Notes: a model not told the origin generated them from the letters alone. Positions 7,187 through 17,547 are shown, counted from the stretch's first letter. The stretch: 64,000 bases of DNA from Chitinophaga niabensis (GCF_900129465.1 NZ_FSRA01000001.1:2978482-3042481), one strand, 5' to 3'. Numbers and translations: made by a program.

Positions 7187-8887
7187 ATGGCAAACTTAAA
7201 TCTGAAAGCAAAGGAAGCAAACACCTATGATGCAATTGTGGTAGGCTCAGGTATCAGTGGAGGATGGGCCGCTAAAGAACTCTGTGAAAAAGGACTCAAA
7301 GTATTGATGCTGGAAAGAGGAAGACAATTAGAGCATATTAAAGATTACACCAACGCTGTCAAAGCACCCTGGGAAGTTCCTCACCGTGGCAGGCTCACCA
7401 CTGCACAGAAAGGCAGCCACCCTTATCTTATCCGCGAACGTGTATACAGCGAATTCAATGAAAGTTACTGGATGAAGGATGAAGAAAGCCCCTATACAGA
7501 AAAGAAACGTTTCGACTGGACGCGCCCCGATATCGTAGGCGGCCGTTCCATTATGTGGGGCCGTGGTTCTCTCCGGCTGAGTGAAATGGATTTTGAAGCC
7601 AATGCAAAAGAAGGCATTGGTATAGACTGGCCTATACGTTACAGGGATATTGCACCCTGGTACGATTATGTAGAAGCCTTTGCAGGCATCGCCGGAACAG
7701 CAGAAGGACTCCCTCATCTCCCCGACGGGATCTTCCAACCCGCTATGGAAATGAATTGTTTTGAAAAAGAAGTGAAGGGAAGGATCGAAGGGAAATTCCC
7801 CGGCCGCAAAATGACCATGTACCGTACCGCCAACCTCACCCAACCTATCGGGGAAAGAGGCACCTGCCAGTACAGGGACCGTTGTGCAAGAGGATGCCCC
7901 TTCGGCGCTTATTTCAGCACACAATCCTCCACCTTACCTGCTGCCGTAAAAACCGGCAACCTTACATTACGCCCTGATTCCATCGTGAATTCCATCATCT
8001 ATGATGAAGCTGCTGGCAAAGCAACCGGTGTAAAAGTGATCGATAAACATACCAAAGAGGTTATAGAATATCATGCACGCATTATCTTCCTGAATGCCTC
8101 CACGCTGGGTAGTACCTTCATTATGCTGAATTCCACTTCCAACCGTTTCCCCAAAGGTTTGGGTAACGACAGTGAGGTTCTTGGCAAATACCTGATGGAC
8201 CATCATTTCCATGCAGGCGCCAGCGGCATTTCAGAAGAGTTCCAGGATAAATATTATTACGGCGGCCGCCCTGCCGGTTTTTACATTCCGCGTTTCCGCA
8301 ACATCGGAGAAGACAAACAAAAATATCTCCGGGGCTTTGGCTATAGCGGTTATAGTAATCGTACAGGCTGGGCACGTGGCATTGCAGAATTAGGGATCGG
8401 CGAAGCCTACAAAGATTACCTCACAGAGCCTGGCCCATGGCAAATGGGCTTAATGGGCTTCGGTGAATGCCTGCCCTACGAAGAGAACCAGGTATACCTG
8501 GATCACGGCCGGCAGGATGCATGGGGCCAGCCCGTCCTTGAATTCAACTGCGAGTTCAAAGAAAACGAAATACTCATGCGCAGGGACATGGACCAGGATG
8601 CAGCCGCTATGCTGGAAGCAGCAGGCCTGAAGAACGTAACGCCCTTCAACAGGGATTCCTACCCCGGTGGCGCTATTCATGAAATGGGCACAGCCAGAAT
8701 GGGCTGCGATCCCAAAGATTCAATCTTAAATGAATGGAACCAGGTACACAGCGTAAAGAACGTATTCGTAACAGATGGCGCCTGTATGACCTCTTCCGCA
8801 TGCCAGAACCCTTCATTGACATATATGGCCTTAACAGCCAGGGCAGCGGATCATGCAGTGAGTGAATTGAAGAAGATGAATTTGTAG
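7187..8887 (+). CDS. GMC family FAD oxidoreductase with cysteine cluster
   Basis: A 566-residue glucose-methanol-choline type flavoenzyme. The FAD-binding GSGISGG (21-27) is near the N-terminus and the active-site His498 (HEMGTARMG) and Asn541 (NPSLTYMAL) are present. Between them a cysteine group, C227, C233 and C237 (CQYRDRCARGCPFGA), sits where some FAD sugar dehydrogenases hold a 3Fe-4S cluster. The cytoplasmic-looking N-terminus has no signal peptide; partners that normally export these dehydrogenases (gluconate 2-dehydrogenase subunit 3, cytochrome c) are absent nearby. Likely substrate is an alcohol or sugar; it is not defined by the sequence. Confidence 0.9.
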   Translation: MANLNLKAKEANTYDAIVVGSGISGGWAAKELCEKGLKVLMLERGRQLEHIKDYTNAVKAPWEVPHRGRLTTAQKGSHPYLIRERVYSEFNESYWMKDEESPYTEKKRFDWTRPDIVGGRSIMWGRGSLRLSEMDFEANAKEGIGIDWPIRYRDIAPWYDYVEAFAGIAGTAEGLPHLPDGIFQPAMEMNCFEKEVKGRIEGKFPGRKMTMYRTANLTQPIGERGTCQYRDRCARGCPFGAYFSTQSSTLPAAVKTGNLTLRPDSIVNSIIYDEAAGKATGVKVIDKHTKEVIEYHARIIFLNASTLGSTFIMLNSTSNRFPKGLGNDSEVLGKYLMDHHFHAGASGISEEFQDKYYYGGRPAGFYIPRFRNIGEDKQKYLRGFGYSGYSNRTGWARGIAELGIGEAYKDYLTEPGPWQMGLMGFGECLPYEENQVYLDHGRQDAWGQPVLEFNCEFKENEILMRRDMDQDAAAMLEAAGLKNVTPFNRDSYPGGAIHEMGTARMGCDPKDSILNEWNQVHSVKNVFVTDGACMTSSACQNPSLTYMALTARAADHAVSELKKMNL

Positions 8888-9042
8888 CAGCTAAAAAGAC
8901 TGTAAGCAAAAGAAAAAACGCCCTTTGCCCTGCGGCAGGAAGAGCAGAAAGCAAACAATAAAAAAACATTCACCCAAAAAGAAAAAATCCGCCGTCCTCT
9001 TTTGCGCGGCAAGCTTTCCGCCCACATGCAGCAAAAAAACAA

Positions 9043-9078
9043 AACCGGCAGATCAAAACATCTGCCGGTTTATTTTTT
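9043..9078. terminator. Bidirectional terminator between GMC gene and GH76 gene
   Basis: A ten-base stem, AACCGGCAGA facing TCTGCCGGTT, with a T-run after it and an A-run before it, lies between two convergent genes. The preceding 8888-9042 holds no gene that I can support. Confidence 0.8.
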
Positions 9079-9098
9079 CTCTGCAAACAATATAATCC

Positions 9099-10247
9099 CT
9101 AATCTATCAACCCCAACGCTTTCAGCTTCGCCACCGCCTCTATCAGCATAGCGCCACTCAACTGGGTGGACAGATCGGTAGTAGTAACCACACTCGTCCA
9201 TTTGGGGCCATAAATAATGGATGGACGTGAAGTACCCTGTAGCCACAAGGTTTCTCCATTCAATTTCAGGAAGTTGATGAACTTGGTTTTATCCGTACTA
9301 CCCAGGTTACCATCTGTGATGAGTAATAAAAGATTACGCACCAGGATGCCTTTAAACAAACCTCCATCTCCCCCGCCTTCATCCTTCATAATATTGCTCT
9401 GCGTAAAATCACCCGTGAGTGAATTATTCGCCGTTTTAAGCGCATCATTGATATACACCGCTTCTCCCGTAATCTTATACAACTCAATTCCTGCACCGAT
9501 ATAAACACCCTGGTTATAAGTGAACTTCCAGGCTTTGTTTGTGCCATTCGCATCCAGCCCATCCCATACAAGCCCGGATACCGGATCTACGAGATTAGTT
9601 TTCTGCCATTGGTAACTCTTCTTAGCCCATTCAAGATCAGCAGGGTTCTGTGTTACCTGGTACATCCTGGAAGCAATGATGCAGGCCGGCGCATTGGCCG
9701 GTGTATTTTTATTCTTCCGTTCTTTGTTCCAATAGAAACCACCGCCCCAGGTATCATCCCATCCTCCTTTGATGTCCGTCCACACCTGTTCTGCCACCGT
9801 TTTGTACTTCACATCACTGGTAGCTTCATAAGCCCGCAGGCAGGCCAATGCCATCCATTCCATATCATCATAGAAGTGATTGATATAGGTATTGCCATTC
9901 TTGGCTTTCATGCCATCCAGCAATTCATCCATCCGCGTTTTGATTTGCGGATCATTCTTGCGCACATAAGCATCTACCAATACATCCAGTGCATGTGCAT
10001 TCCGCCAGTAATGAAAATCCGCTTTCCCGGAATTATTCTCATTGTAGTATTTACCCGGCTGATTGTAAAAATTACCGATCAGGGAAGTGTAAGAAGAGTC
10101 CGCTATCTGCGTCCAGTTAAATACATAGGCCTTATTACCGGCACCAGGCCCCGGGCCATCATCCACAGGCTCTTTCAGGCAGGAAGCCGATGAAAGGGAC
10201 AGGAGTACCGCACAGGTTATTTTTAGAAAAGAGTGAGGCATGGTCAT
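9099..10247 (-). CDS. GH76 endo-alpha-1,6-mannanase-like lipoprotein
   Basis: A 382-residue lipoprotein: signal peptide with the lipobox SASC (Cys23), then a glycine/proline linker. The GH76 catalytic pair is visible as INHFYDDMEWMALACLRAY with Asp127 and Asp128, and the later GGGFYWN, and TYNQGVYIGAGIELY repeats belong to the (alpha/alpha)6 barrel. GH76 enzymes hydrolyse alpha-1,6-linked mannose backbones such as those of fungal and mycobacterial mannans. It is the last gene of the Sus-like operon, directly adjoining SusE (no spacer), and is probably displayed at the cell surface to feed the SusC/SusD transporter. Confidence 0.9.
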   Translation of the reverse strand: MTMPHSFLKITCAVLLSLSSASCLKEPVDDGPGPGAGNKAYVFNWTQIADSSYTSLIGNFYNQPGKYYNENNSGKADFHYWRNAHALDVLVDAYVRKNDPQIKTRMDELLDGMKAKNGNTYINHFYDDMEWMALACLRAYEATSDVKYKTVAEQVWTDIKGGWDDTWGGGFYWNKERKNKNTPANAPACIIASRMYQVTQNPADLEWAKKSYQWQKTNLVDPVSGLVWDGLDANGTNKAWKFTYNQGVYIGAGIELYKITGEAVYINDALKTANNSLTGDFTQSNIMKDEGGGDGGLFKGILVRNLLLLITDGNLGSTDKTKFINFLKLNGETLWLQGTSRPSIIYGPKWTSVVTTTDLSTQLSGAMLIEAVAKLKALGLID

Positions 10248-11378
10248 TTATTTTACGATTACTTCATGTGTATAATTCTTATCTGCCTGGAAGTAGACAT
10301 TCACATCACAGTTCTTTGTATCTACAGCAGCTTTGAATTTATAGCAGTAGTTCCATTGGTCATTGTTGGTGATGGTCCTTATTTCCCAGAAAGCGGCTGG
10401 TGTTGCATCAGTTGGGCGGTTATTATCTGCGTTGGAGCTACCTACCCACTCCTCTCCTGCCACACCTGCGGCATTCTTCACATTGATCCTGAACTTGTAA
10501 CGTTCATCACGGCCCCAGGACTCCTGTTTGAAAGTGATCAGTTTATTCTGGAAGCTCCAGGTACTGTTGCCTGCATAAGTAAGGTCGTACATGATCTTGT
10601 TATCCGGTGCAAACCAAAGCCCCATGCCCGTAATCTCCGTAACCGTGGCAGCTGCATTGTTGAAATCCAAACGGATGCGGTATACTTTGGTACCACCAGC
10701 CTGCGTGCTTTCTCCGTTCTCTTTCAGTAATTCCCCTTGCAGGTAGAAGGTATTAGGCGTACCTGTTTTTCTGTCTACGAATTGGTATTTACCGTCCTTT
10801 AATGAAGTATAGATCTCAAATACACCAGCAGTTACCGCCTTCATCTTCATAGCGTTCGCTAATGTTGCGCCACCTTCTGTAGCAGCACCGGTAAGGAATA
10901 CATCTACCGGTATTTCTGCAAAACCATTCGGCCTTTCCAGTTCAATGATCCTGCTTTCTTTGGCCGGCTGAATGTTATACCCTTTGGAAGCATTCACAGA
11001 CCATTTCAGTTTACCGGTAGCCAATGCAGCAATCCCCGCTTTTCCGGCCATGCTGTTCAGATCTTTATGAGAGAGGGTGAGTTTATTCTGAATACCCCCA
11101 CCATCTGAAGCTATCTTGGCAATGGGGTTAGAGAAATCGCCATTCTCTTTATCGAACACTACTTCATACAATACCAGGGAACCATCTTCCGCCCTGGCCT
11201 GCTCCCATTCAAAGCTGAGTGCAGCGCTGGTAGCAGGTTGCAGTTTGGTGAATTTATTGTTGACCGGGGCACTGAGCTTTTCCACCGGCTTGAGGTTAGT
11301 GTTCAGTTTATAATCGTCCTTCTTACAGCCTGGCAGGAAGGCGGCTAAAGTAAGTAAAGCAATGATGTATCTTTTCAT
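10248..11378 (-). CDS. SusE-like surface glycan-binding lipoprotein
   Basis: A 376-residue lipoprotein with lipobox LPGC (Cys18). The N-terminal SusE domain begins LNPVEKL-like (KPVEKLSAPVNNKF) and LSFEWEQA, an Ig-type fold, followed by C-terminal repeats resembling SusE/SusF carbohydrate modules with exposed tryptophans (TGMGLWFAPDN, TWSFQNKLITFKQESWG). SusE/F proteins tether and bind the polysaccharide at the surface. It lies between SusD and GH76 in one transcriptional unit. Confidence 0.85.
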   Translation of the reverse strand: MKRYIIALLTLAAFLPGCKKDDYKLNTNLKPVEKLSAPVNNKFTKLQPATSAALSFEWEQARAEDGSLVLYEVVFDKENGDFSNPIAKIASDGGGIQNKLTLSHKDLNSMAGKAGIAALATGKLKWSVNASKGYNIQPAKESRIIELERPNGFAEIPVDVFLTGAATEGGATLANAMKMKAVTAGVFEIYTSLKDGKYQFVDRKTGTPNTFYLQGELLKENGESTQAGGTKVYRIRLDFNNAAATVTEITGMGLWFAPDNKIMYDLTYAGNSTWSFQNKLITFKQESWGRDERYKFRINVKNAAGVAGEEWVGSSNADNNRPTDATPAAFWEIRTITNNDQWNYCYKFKAAVDTKNCDVNVYFQADKNYTHEVIVK

Positions 11379-11401
11379 AACAGTGATTTAAGGTTGAGTG
11401 A

Positions 11402-13009
11402 TTATTGCCATCCCGGATTCTGACCAAGATTTTTGTTCTGGTCGCGCTCAAAAGTGGGCACCGGCCATAGGTAATGTTTAGGATTTTCGAAGCGCCTGTT
11501 TTCAACAATAATATATCCGTTAGGGTCTTTATTAAACGCTCCGGAGCTTACTTTAATACCTCTTACCGGTACATTCAACACAGCTTCTGCAATCTTCCAG
11601 CGGCGGATATCAAATGCGCGGATCCCTTCAAAGACCAGCTCTGCTCTCCTTTCCCTTCTTATTATTGGCCGCAGCTGATCTTTGGTACCCCCGGGGAATT
11701 CCGTAGCGCCGGCATCTGTGAACTTAGCACGTATGCGGATGGCACGGACCGTTTTATTCCAGATGGCAGCATCAAGTCCGCCAAGTTCGTTCACGGCTTC
11801 TGCATACATCAGTAATACATCTGCAAAGCGGATCATCGGGAGGTTCAGGCCTGAGTTGTAATTAGGCGCCGTTACATCATAATGTTTCTGGAAGTAATAC
11901 CCCGTAGGCGAAGCTCCCTGATCATCCACACTGTTGGTAGAAGGATTGGAACCAGGCAGTGTAAGGATGGTTTGCACCTTGTTCTCAAAATCCGTAATGG
12001 TAGAACCATGATGCAGGATGGTGAGATTGAAGCGTGGGTCTCTGTTAGTGTAAGGATCATTCTCATTGTAACCGGAACCGGCTTCTTTAATGCCTTTCCC
12101 GTTCAGCATGATGTAATCATCCACCAGGTCCTGCGTAGGTACCAGCGTACTTCTCAGCAGGGCCACCGTTTGCGGGAGGAAGCTTCTTTGTGTGCTGAAG
12201 GTTCTGCCACCACCATATTGCAGGTCCAGGATCACTTCGTTGTTGAATTCGCCGGATACTTTGAACAGGTTGGCGTAATTGTCTACCAGTGTGTAAGTAC
12301 CATTTGCGGTGGAATTGATCAACAGTTCACATTCTTTCTTCACTTCTTCCCATTCTCCGTTATACAGTCTCACTTTTGCACTTAAGGCAATGGCGGCACC
12401 TTTGGTGATACGGCCCCTGTCCTTTTCCGCATATTGCACATTGGTGGGCAGGTCGTTCCGCAGTTCAGAAAGTTCTTTTAAGATGAACGCAATGATCGTA
12501 GCCTTAGGGGTCCGGGCAATGGTTTTGGATTCATCAATAGAGATCAGGTTGGTGAAGAAAGGCACATCACCAAACCAGGTGGTCATTTCAAAATAAGAAT
12601 AAGCACGGATGAAACGGGCTTCGGAAATGATGCGTTTCTTGAGTGTTTCATCCATAGACGGCACCTTGTCGATATTCAATATCACCAGGTTGCATTTACG
12701 GATGCAGGCGTAGCGGTAACTCCATTCACTCCTTACCCTTGCATTGGCAGGATCGTAACTGCCTCCGGCCACCAGGGATACACCATTGAATCCCCCACCG
12801 GCCACATATCCGTTATCACTCAATGCTTCGTTGCCGAAGTAGTAAAAGTCGTTGGACATGTTCTCATAACAACTGGCCAGCGCATCCAGTGCATCCTGGG
12901 CATCCCGCCAGTAAGCGGCTTCCGTGAACTCACGCGTGTTCGGCTGCTCTAGTTTCCGGCAGCTGAACAATGCAGTGATGCATAATATTATTAGCAATGA
13001 TCTTTTCAT
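11402..13009 (-). CDS. SusD/RagB nutrient-binding outer-membrane lipoprotein
   Basis: A 535-residue lipoprotein with lipobox LFSC (Cys17). N-terminal TPR-like helices (TEAAYWRDAQDALDALASCY) and the C-terminal block with IRFADVLLMYAEAVNELGG, RRERRAELVFEGIRAFDIRRW and the terminal NPKHYLWPVP...NLGQNPGWQ are classic for the RagB/SusD family. It caps the SusC barrel and captures oligosaccharides before transport. The gene starts five bases after SusC ends, on the same strand. Confidence 0.97.
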   Translation of the reverse strand: MKRSLLIILCITALFSCRKLEQPNTREFTEAAYWRDAQDALDALASCYENMSNDFYYFGNEALSDNGYVAGGGFNGVSLVAGGSYDPANARVRSEWSYRYACIRKCNLVILNIDKVPSMDETLKKRIISEARFIRAYSYFEMTTWFGDVPFFTNLISIDESKTIARTPKATIIAFILKELSELRNDLPTNVQYAEKDRGRITKGAAIALSAKVRLYNGEWEEVKKECELLINSTANGTYTLVDNYANLFKVSGEFNNEVILDLQYGGGRTFSTQRSFLPQTVALLRSTLVPTQDLVDDYIMLNGKGIKEAGSGYNENDPYTNRDPRFNLTILHHGSTITDFENKVQTILTLPGSNPSTNSVDDQGASPTGYYFQKHYDVTAPNYNSGLNLPMIRFADVLLMYAEAVNELGGLDAAIWNKTVRAIRIRAKFTDAGATEFPGGTKDQLRPIIRRERRAELVFEGIRAFDIRRWKIAEAVLNVPVRGIKVSSGAFNKDPNGYIIVENRRFENPKHYLWPVPTFERDQNKNLGQNPGWQ

Positions 13010-13014
13010 AATTA

Positions 13015-16000
13015 TCAGAATTTGATATCTAACCCAAAAGCAAACGTGGCCGAGTTTGGATAGTTACGGCCTGCGATGGCGTTATAATTATTAAACCCCA
13101 GTTTATCATCATACTGCGTGAACTCAGGATCTACACCCAGTTCGCGGAAACGGCCCGGTGTGATCGTCAGCAGGTTCTGGCTGGTGAAGTATACCCGCAC
13201 GCTTTGCATCCTTGCCCTGCCCGTGAGGGATTTAGGCAGAGTATAACCCAGCTGCAGGTTCTTTAACCGTGCATATTTGGTGTCAAACATCCAGTAATCG
13301 GAGTAAGCAAAGTTGTTCGCATTAGCCGTACCAATGGTCAGGCGCGGATAAGAAGCACCCGGATTGGTTGGTGTCCAGCGATCGATATGTTGTACGAAAG
13401 CATGGTCTTCGTTGTTATGGAATGCTTCCACAATATCTCCGCGGAGGAACTGGGAACGCTTGCCCACACCCTGCCAGAACATCGTGAAATCAAAGTTCTT
13501 CCAGGAAACATTGTAAGTGAAACCAAACGTATAACGCGGGAAGGGATTCCCAAACACATAACGGTCGTTTGCATCTATCACACCATCCTTATTCCGGTCA
13601 ATGTATTTGATATCTCCCGGTTGTACCTGCTGGTTATAAGCGAAAGGTACTTTCGGAGCGTTCTTGATATCGTCCAGGTTCTGATAGAGACCATCAGATT
13701 TATATCCGAAATAAGAAGCGATGGGGAAACCTTCCCTGATAATGAAAGTATAGTCTGAACCACGGATGGATTCAGGGCCATAAGTGATCACCTTGTTCAG
13801 GTTATCCGCCAGGTTTGCACTTACGGTATGATTGAACTGGCCTGTTTTTCCGCGGTAGGAAAGCGCTATTTCCCAACCCCGGTTCTGCACCTTGCCTACA
13901 TTCTGTAGAGAAGAACCGATGCCGGCAGTACCCGGTACTTCCTGTGTCAGATAGATACCGGAGGTTTGCTTATCGTAATAATCAAAAGAGAAAGAGAGTT
14001 TATTCCGGAACAGATCAACGTCCACACCGTAGTTGGTCATGGTAGAGATCTCCCATTCCAGTAACTCGTTATAAGCAGTAAAATCAGCGCCCGGATTTGC
14101 CGTATTGTTGAACGGGTATTTGCTGGGGTTCAGGTTTACACGCGCGAGATAATTGAATCCGCCGATGTTGGAATTACCCACCTGCCCCCATGAATAACGG
14201 AGTTTCACATTGCCGAAACGGTTCCTGAAATCTTCCATAAAAGCCTCTTCCGTTAAACGCCATCCTAAAGAGAATGCCGGGAAGAACTGCCAGCGGTGGC
14301 CCGGTGCCAGTTTGGAAGAACCATCATACCGCCAGGTGAATTCAGCCAGGTATTTGTCCTTGTAGGCATAGTTCAATCTCCCAAAGAGCGAGTTCAGTGC
14401 ATATAGGTTAGGATTGGTGATACCATTGTATTGACCGATGGTGCCATAATCAAATGTGCCATCCGGTTTGGGGATATATCCGCCGCCAATGGTCCAGTCA
14501 TCATCCAGGTTGGTACCACCATACCTTGTGGCCATAAAACCATAACCTTCATTGATAGCATCACTCCTTGCTCCCACCTGTCCTTTCACATAGTGATCGC
14601 CAAAGGTGTTTTCATACTCAGCAGTAGCGTATACGTTGGTGGTAAGGTCTTTGTATTCTGATACTTCCTGCCTGTTATATGGTGGAGGGTTCGCCGTAGT
14701 ATAATAAGGTGCATAAGAATATTTATTCTGGCGGTTCACGAAGTTGTTGATGGTATAACTGCCGGAAGCATTCAGGTTGATACGGAAATGCTCTATAGGT
14801 GTGATCATCACATTCAGGCCACCCAGCAGGTTATCCCTTTCATTTCTGTTATACCCCTGCTTTTCCAGCTGTGCGATCACGTTATTACTGTTCAGTGCAG
14901 GCACTACATAATTTCCGAGAGAATCCTTCACCGGATAAATACGTGGTGTACGCATCGCATCCCGCATCAGGAAACCGATGTCTGCCTGTTGTTTGTTGAA
15001 ATAAGATTTAGCATAAGCAATATTCACATCCACTTTCACATACTTACTTACATCCACAGATACATTCGCACGGGCATTATAACGTTTGTAGAACAGGTCT
15101 GCATCAGAAGGCAGATATTTGTTCTGCAGCATATTGCCCTGGTTCACGTATCCGAGAGAGAGCAGGTAGCTGGTGTTCTTGCTGCCGCCTGTTAAGCTAA
15201 GGCTATGATTCTGCTGTGGTGTGTATTTGCGCAGCATCTCTTTCAGGAAGGCAGGCTCAGAACCCCTGTCCTTCCAGTATTTGATCTGGCTGGGAGTGTA
15301 TTGTGGTGTTTTACCGGAATTCACTAACGCTTCATTCTTCAGCGTCATGTACTCCCATCCTTCTACCTGCTCAGGTAAAGCAGTTGGGATCTGCCATCCG
15401 TACATGGCGTTGTATTGCACCACGGGTTTATCATCCCGTTTCCCTTTTTTGGTGGTCACATAGATCACGCCATTGGCAGCCTGGGAACCATAGATGGCGG
15501 AAGAAGCCGCATCTTTCAGTACAGAGATGCTTTCCACATCATTGGGGTTCAGGTTCTGCAGTCCATCGCCGCCGGTTTGCACACCGTCTATAATGATCAG
15601 GGGGCCATTGCCGGTGAGGCTTCCCACACCACGGATGTTCAATGTAAGTGCAGCGCCCGGTTCTGCCGTGCTCTGCTGCAAAATGAGGTTAGGTGCCGTT
15701 CCCTGCAAAGCCTGGTACATATTGGCCACCGGCCTGCTTTCCAGGTCCTTGGAAGAGATAGTGCTGATGGCAGCAGTAACCTGTTTCTTCCTTTGTGAAC
15801 CATACGCCGTGATCACCACTTCACCCAGTTCTTTTGAATCCGTGCTCATGACCACTGTGATGCTGGTGCGGCTGTTAATAGCCACCGTAGCAGGTGCAAA
15901 GCCCACGGAAGTAAAGAGCAGCGTGCCGTTTGCTTCCTTTGCGGGGATCTGTAAAGTGAAATTACCCTGTTCATTGGTAACTGTTCCCACATTGGGAACA

Positions 16001-16509
16001 TTCTGCAGGCGAACGTTTACTCCAGGGATGCCTTCACCGTTATCACTTACCACCCGACCATTAATGGTCACGTTCTCCTGCTGTGAAAATACGGCGGCGA
16101 ATACGTTTCCCTGTTTCAGTATGATCTTGTTATTGATCAGTTCAAAGCGGATGTCCAATGGAGAAAAGATCATCTCCAGTATCTCTTCCAGCTTTTTGTC
16201 TTTTACATTGAGCGAGATCTTTTGCGAAACGCTGATCTCATCGTTCGAATACACAAACACATAGGGCGTTTGCTGTTCGATCTTTTCCAGCACATCCGTT
16301 AGCTTCTGGTTCTTCACCTGCAAGCTGATGCGGTTTTCAAGCGGTTTCTTTGGGTCCTTTGCCTGTTGTTCCACGGAAACGGCTCTCCTGTTGGCAGCAT
16401 ATAATTGCTGCGCTTTCAGGTCTAGCATGCTGAAAAAGGCTAAGCAGCCAATCAGCGGCAGGAACAACGAACGGAAAGGCGCCATCAATTGTAGCGTTCT
16501 TTCTTTCAT
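13015..16509 (-). CDS. SusC/RagA TonB-linked outer-membrane transporter with STN domain
   Basis: A 1164-residue transporter. After a signal peptide, a secretin/TonB short N-terminal (STN) domain occupies about 60-130 (LEKIEQQTPYVFVYSNDEIS), then a carboxypeptidase-like regulatory domain (VTINGRVVSDNGEGIPGVNV), the plug (VVITAYGSQRKKQVTAAIST, LNIRGVGSL, PLIIIDGVQ) and a large beta-barrel ending in FAFGLDIKF. The STN domain is the part that contacts the FecR anti-sigma factor, so this transporter should signal substrate arrival to the sigma factor encoded just upstream. It imports the oligosaccharide captured by SusD. Confidence 0.97.
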   Translation of the reverse strand: MKERTLQLMAPFRSLFLPLIGCLAFFSMLDLKAQQLYAANRRAVSVEQQAKDPKKPLENRISLQVKNQKLTDVLEKIEQQTPYVFVYSNDEISVSQKISLNVKDKKLEEILEMIFSPLDIRFELINNKIILKQGNVFAAVFSQQENVTINGRVVSDNGEGIPGVNVRLQNVPNVGTVTNEQGNFTLQIPAKEANGTLLFTSVGFAPATVAINSRTSITVVMSTDSKELGEVVITAYGSQRKKQVTAAISTISSKDLESRPVANMYQALQGTAPNLILQQSTAEPGAALTLNIRGVGSLTGNGPLIIIDGVQTGGDGLQNLNPNDVESISVLKDAASSAIYGSQAANGVIYVTTKKGKRDDKPVVQYNAMYGWQIPTALPEQVEGWEYMTLKNEALVNSGKTPQYTPSQIKYWKDRGSEPAFLKEMLRKYTPQQNHSLSLTGGSKNTSYLLSLGYVNQGNMLQNKYLPSDADLFYKRYNARANVSVDVSKYVKVDVNIAYAKSYFNKQQADIGFLMRDAMRTPRIYPVKDSLGNYVVPALNSNNVIAQLEKQGYNRNERDNLLGGLNVMITPIEHFRINLNASGSYTINNFVNRQNKYSYAPYYTTANPPPYNRQEVSEYKDLTTNVYATAEYENTFGDHYVKGQVGARSDAINEGYGFMATRYGGTNLDDDWTIGGGYIPKPDGTFDYGTIGQYNGITNPNLYALNSLFGRLNYAYKDKYLAEFTWRYDGSSKLAPGHRWQFFPAFSLGWRLTEEAFMEDFRNRFGNVKLRYSWGQVGNSNIGGFNYLARVNLNPSKYPFNNTANPGADFTAYNELLEWEISTMTNYGVDVDLFRNKLSFSFDYYDKQTSGIYLTQEVPGTAGIGSSLQNVGKVQNRGWEIALSYRGKTGQFNHTVSANLADNLNKVITYGPESIRGSDYTFIIREGFPIASYFGYKSDGLYQNLDDIKNAPKVPFAYNQQVQPGDIKYIDRNKDGVIDANDRYVFGNPFPRYTFGFTYNVSWKNFDFTMFWQGVGKRSQFLRGDIVEAFHNNEDHAFVQHIDRWTPTNPGASYPRLTIGTANANNFAYSDYWMFDTKYARLKNLQLGYTLPKSLTGRARMQSVRVYFTSQNLLTITPGRFRELGVDPEFTQYDDKLGFNNYNAIAGRNYPNSATFAFGLDIKF

Positions 16510-16536
16510 AACGATAGCGAATTTGAATCTCAGTTT

Positions 16537-17547
16537 TTATTCACTGATCAGCAGGGTGCTGTCAGTAATGGAATATGAAAAAGATTTTGATTTAGTTAGG
16601 TAATACAGTATTTCCTGTAAGTTGTTGTTCTGAAACGATCCGGTCATCCGGTACTGACGTGGTTTATCCGATTGAAACTCGATCTTTTTGCCAAATGTCC
16701 TTTCTAGTTCAAGGCAGATCTCTTCCAGGGAAACATCCCTGAATACAAGCCTTCCTTCCGTCCAGGCTTTATCATCTTCTCCTGACGTAGCTTCTTTTAC
16801 GATATTATGTGTAGTGGGTTTGTAGATCAACTTTTCATCCGGTGTGATGTAAAAAGTATCAGGGGTACCTTGCTCATTCTCATACCTGGGAATAAAGGCC
16901 ACCTTGCCGGTGGTCACAGAAGTCTGCACAGGTTCATTATCGTAGGCACGTACATTGAATGAAGTGCCCAGTACCTTTACCATACCATTATTCAGATGTA
17001 CAATAAATGGCCGGTCAGGATTACCTGTTACCTTGAAGAACGCTTCCCCATTCAGGTATACTTCCCTGCTATGTTTGCCGAACACTTCAGGATAAGAGAT
17101 ACGGCTGTCCGCATTTAGCCAGATCTTGCTGCCATCTCCCAGTTCTATCACTGCCCTGGTGCCTTTTCCATTCTGGCGGTTGAGCCATTGTGCCGTATCT
17201 TTCAATACCGCCAGCTTCATTTCTTCTGTACGTACCGGCCAGAGGAATACAGCAACAATAGCGATCCCGGCAATTACTGCCGCTGCAGCACCGATCCACT
17301 TCCAGCGGTTGCTTTTGGTTTCCTCCTGTTGCAAACTGATCTTTCCCCAGGTACGTTGCAGGGCCTGCTCTGTATCTGTAGCGGATTGGTAAGTAGATTC
17401 CGTAAAATATTGTTGTAATAAGATATAACGCGCTTTCAGCTCTTCATGCTGTTGCAAAAGGTCTTCCAGCTCCTGCAATTCTGCTGCCGTGGCTTGCCCT
17501 GCCAGTTTCCTGGCAGCCAGTGAGATGAATTGTTCTTCGTTTATCAT
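16537..17547 (-). CDS. FecR-type anti-sigma factor
   Basis: A 336-residue inner-membrane protein. The cytoplasmic N-terminus (EEQFISLAARKLAGQATAAE) binds the sigma factor; one transmembrane helix is seen at about 83-105 (WIGAAAAVIAGIAIVAVFLW). The periplasmic FecR domain contains LGDGSKIWLNADSRISYPEV and the C-terminal DUF4974 domain contains EICLELERTFGKKIEF and YRMTGSFQNNNLQEILYYL. It sits between the sigma factor and SusC genes and would transmit the STN signal across the membrane. Confidence 0.95.
   Translation of the reverse strand: MINEEQFISLAARKLAGQATAAELQELEDLLQQHEELKARYILLQQYFTESTYQSATDTEQALQRTWGKISLQQEETKSNRWKWIGAAAAVIAGIAIVAVFLWPVRTEEMKLAVLKDTAQWLNRQNGKGTRAVIELGDGSKIWLNADSRISYPEVFGKHSREVYLNGEAFFKVTGNPDRPFIVHLNNGMVKVLGTSFNVRAYDNEPVQTSVTTGKVAFIPRYENEQGTPDTFYITPDEKLIYKPTTHNIVKEATSGEDDKAWTEGRLVFRDVSLEEICLELERTFGKKIEFQSDKPRQYRMTGSFQNNNLQEILYYLTKSKSFSYSITDSTLLISE

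Noticed and set aside
15494..16264. Long antisense frame opposite the SusC N-terminus
   Set aside because: It mirrors the conserved STN/plug coding sequence; composition is serine/threonine-rich and no motif is present.
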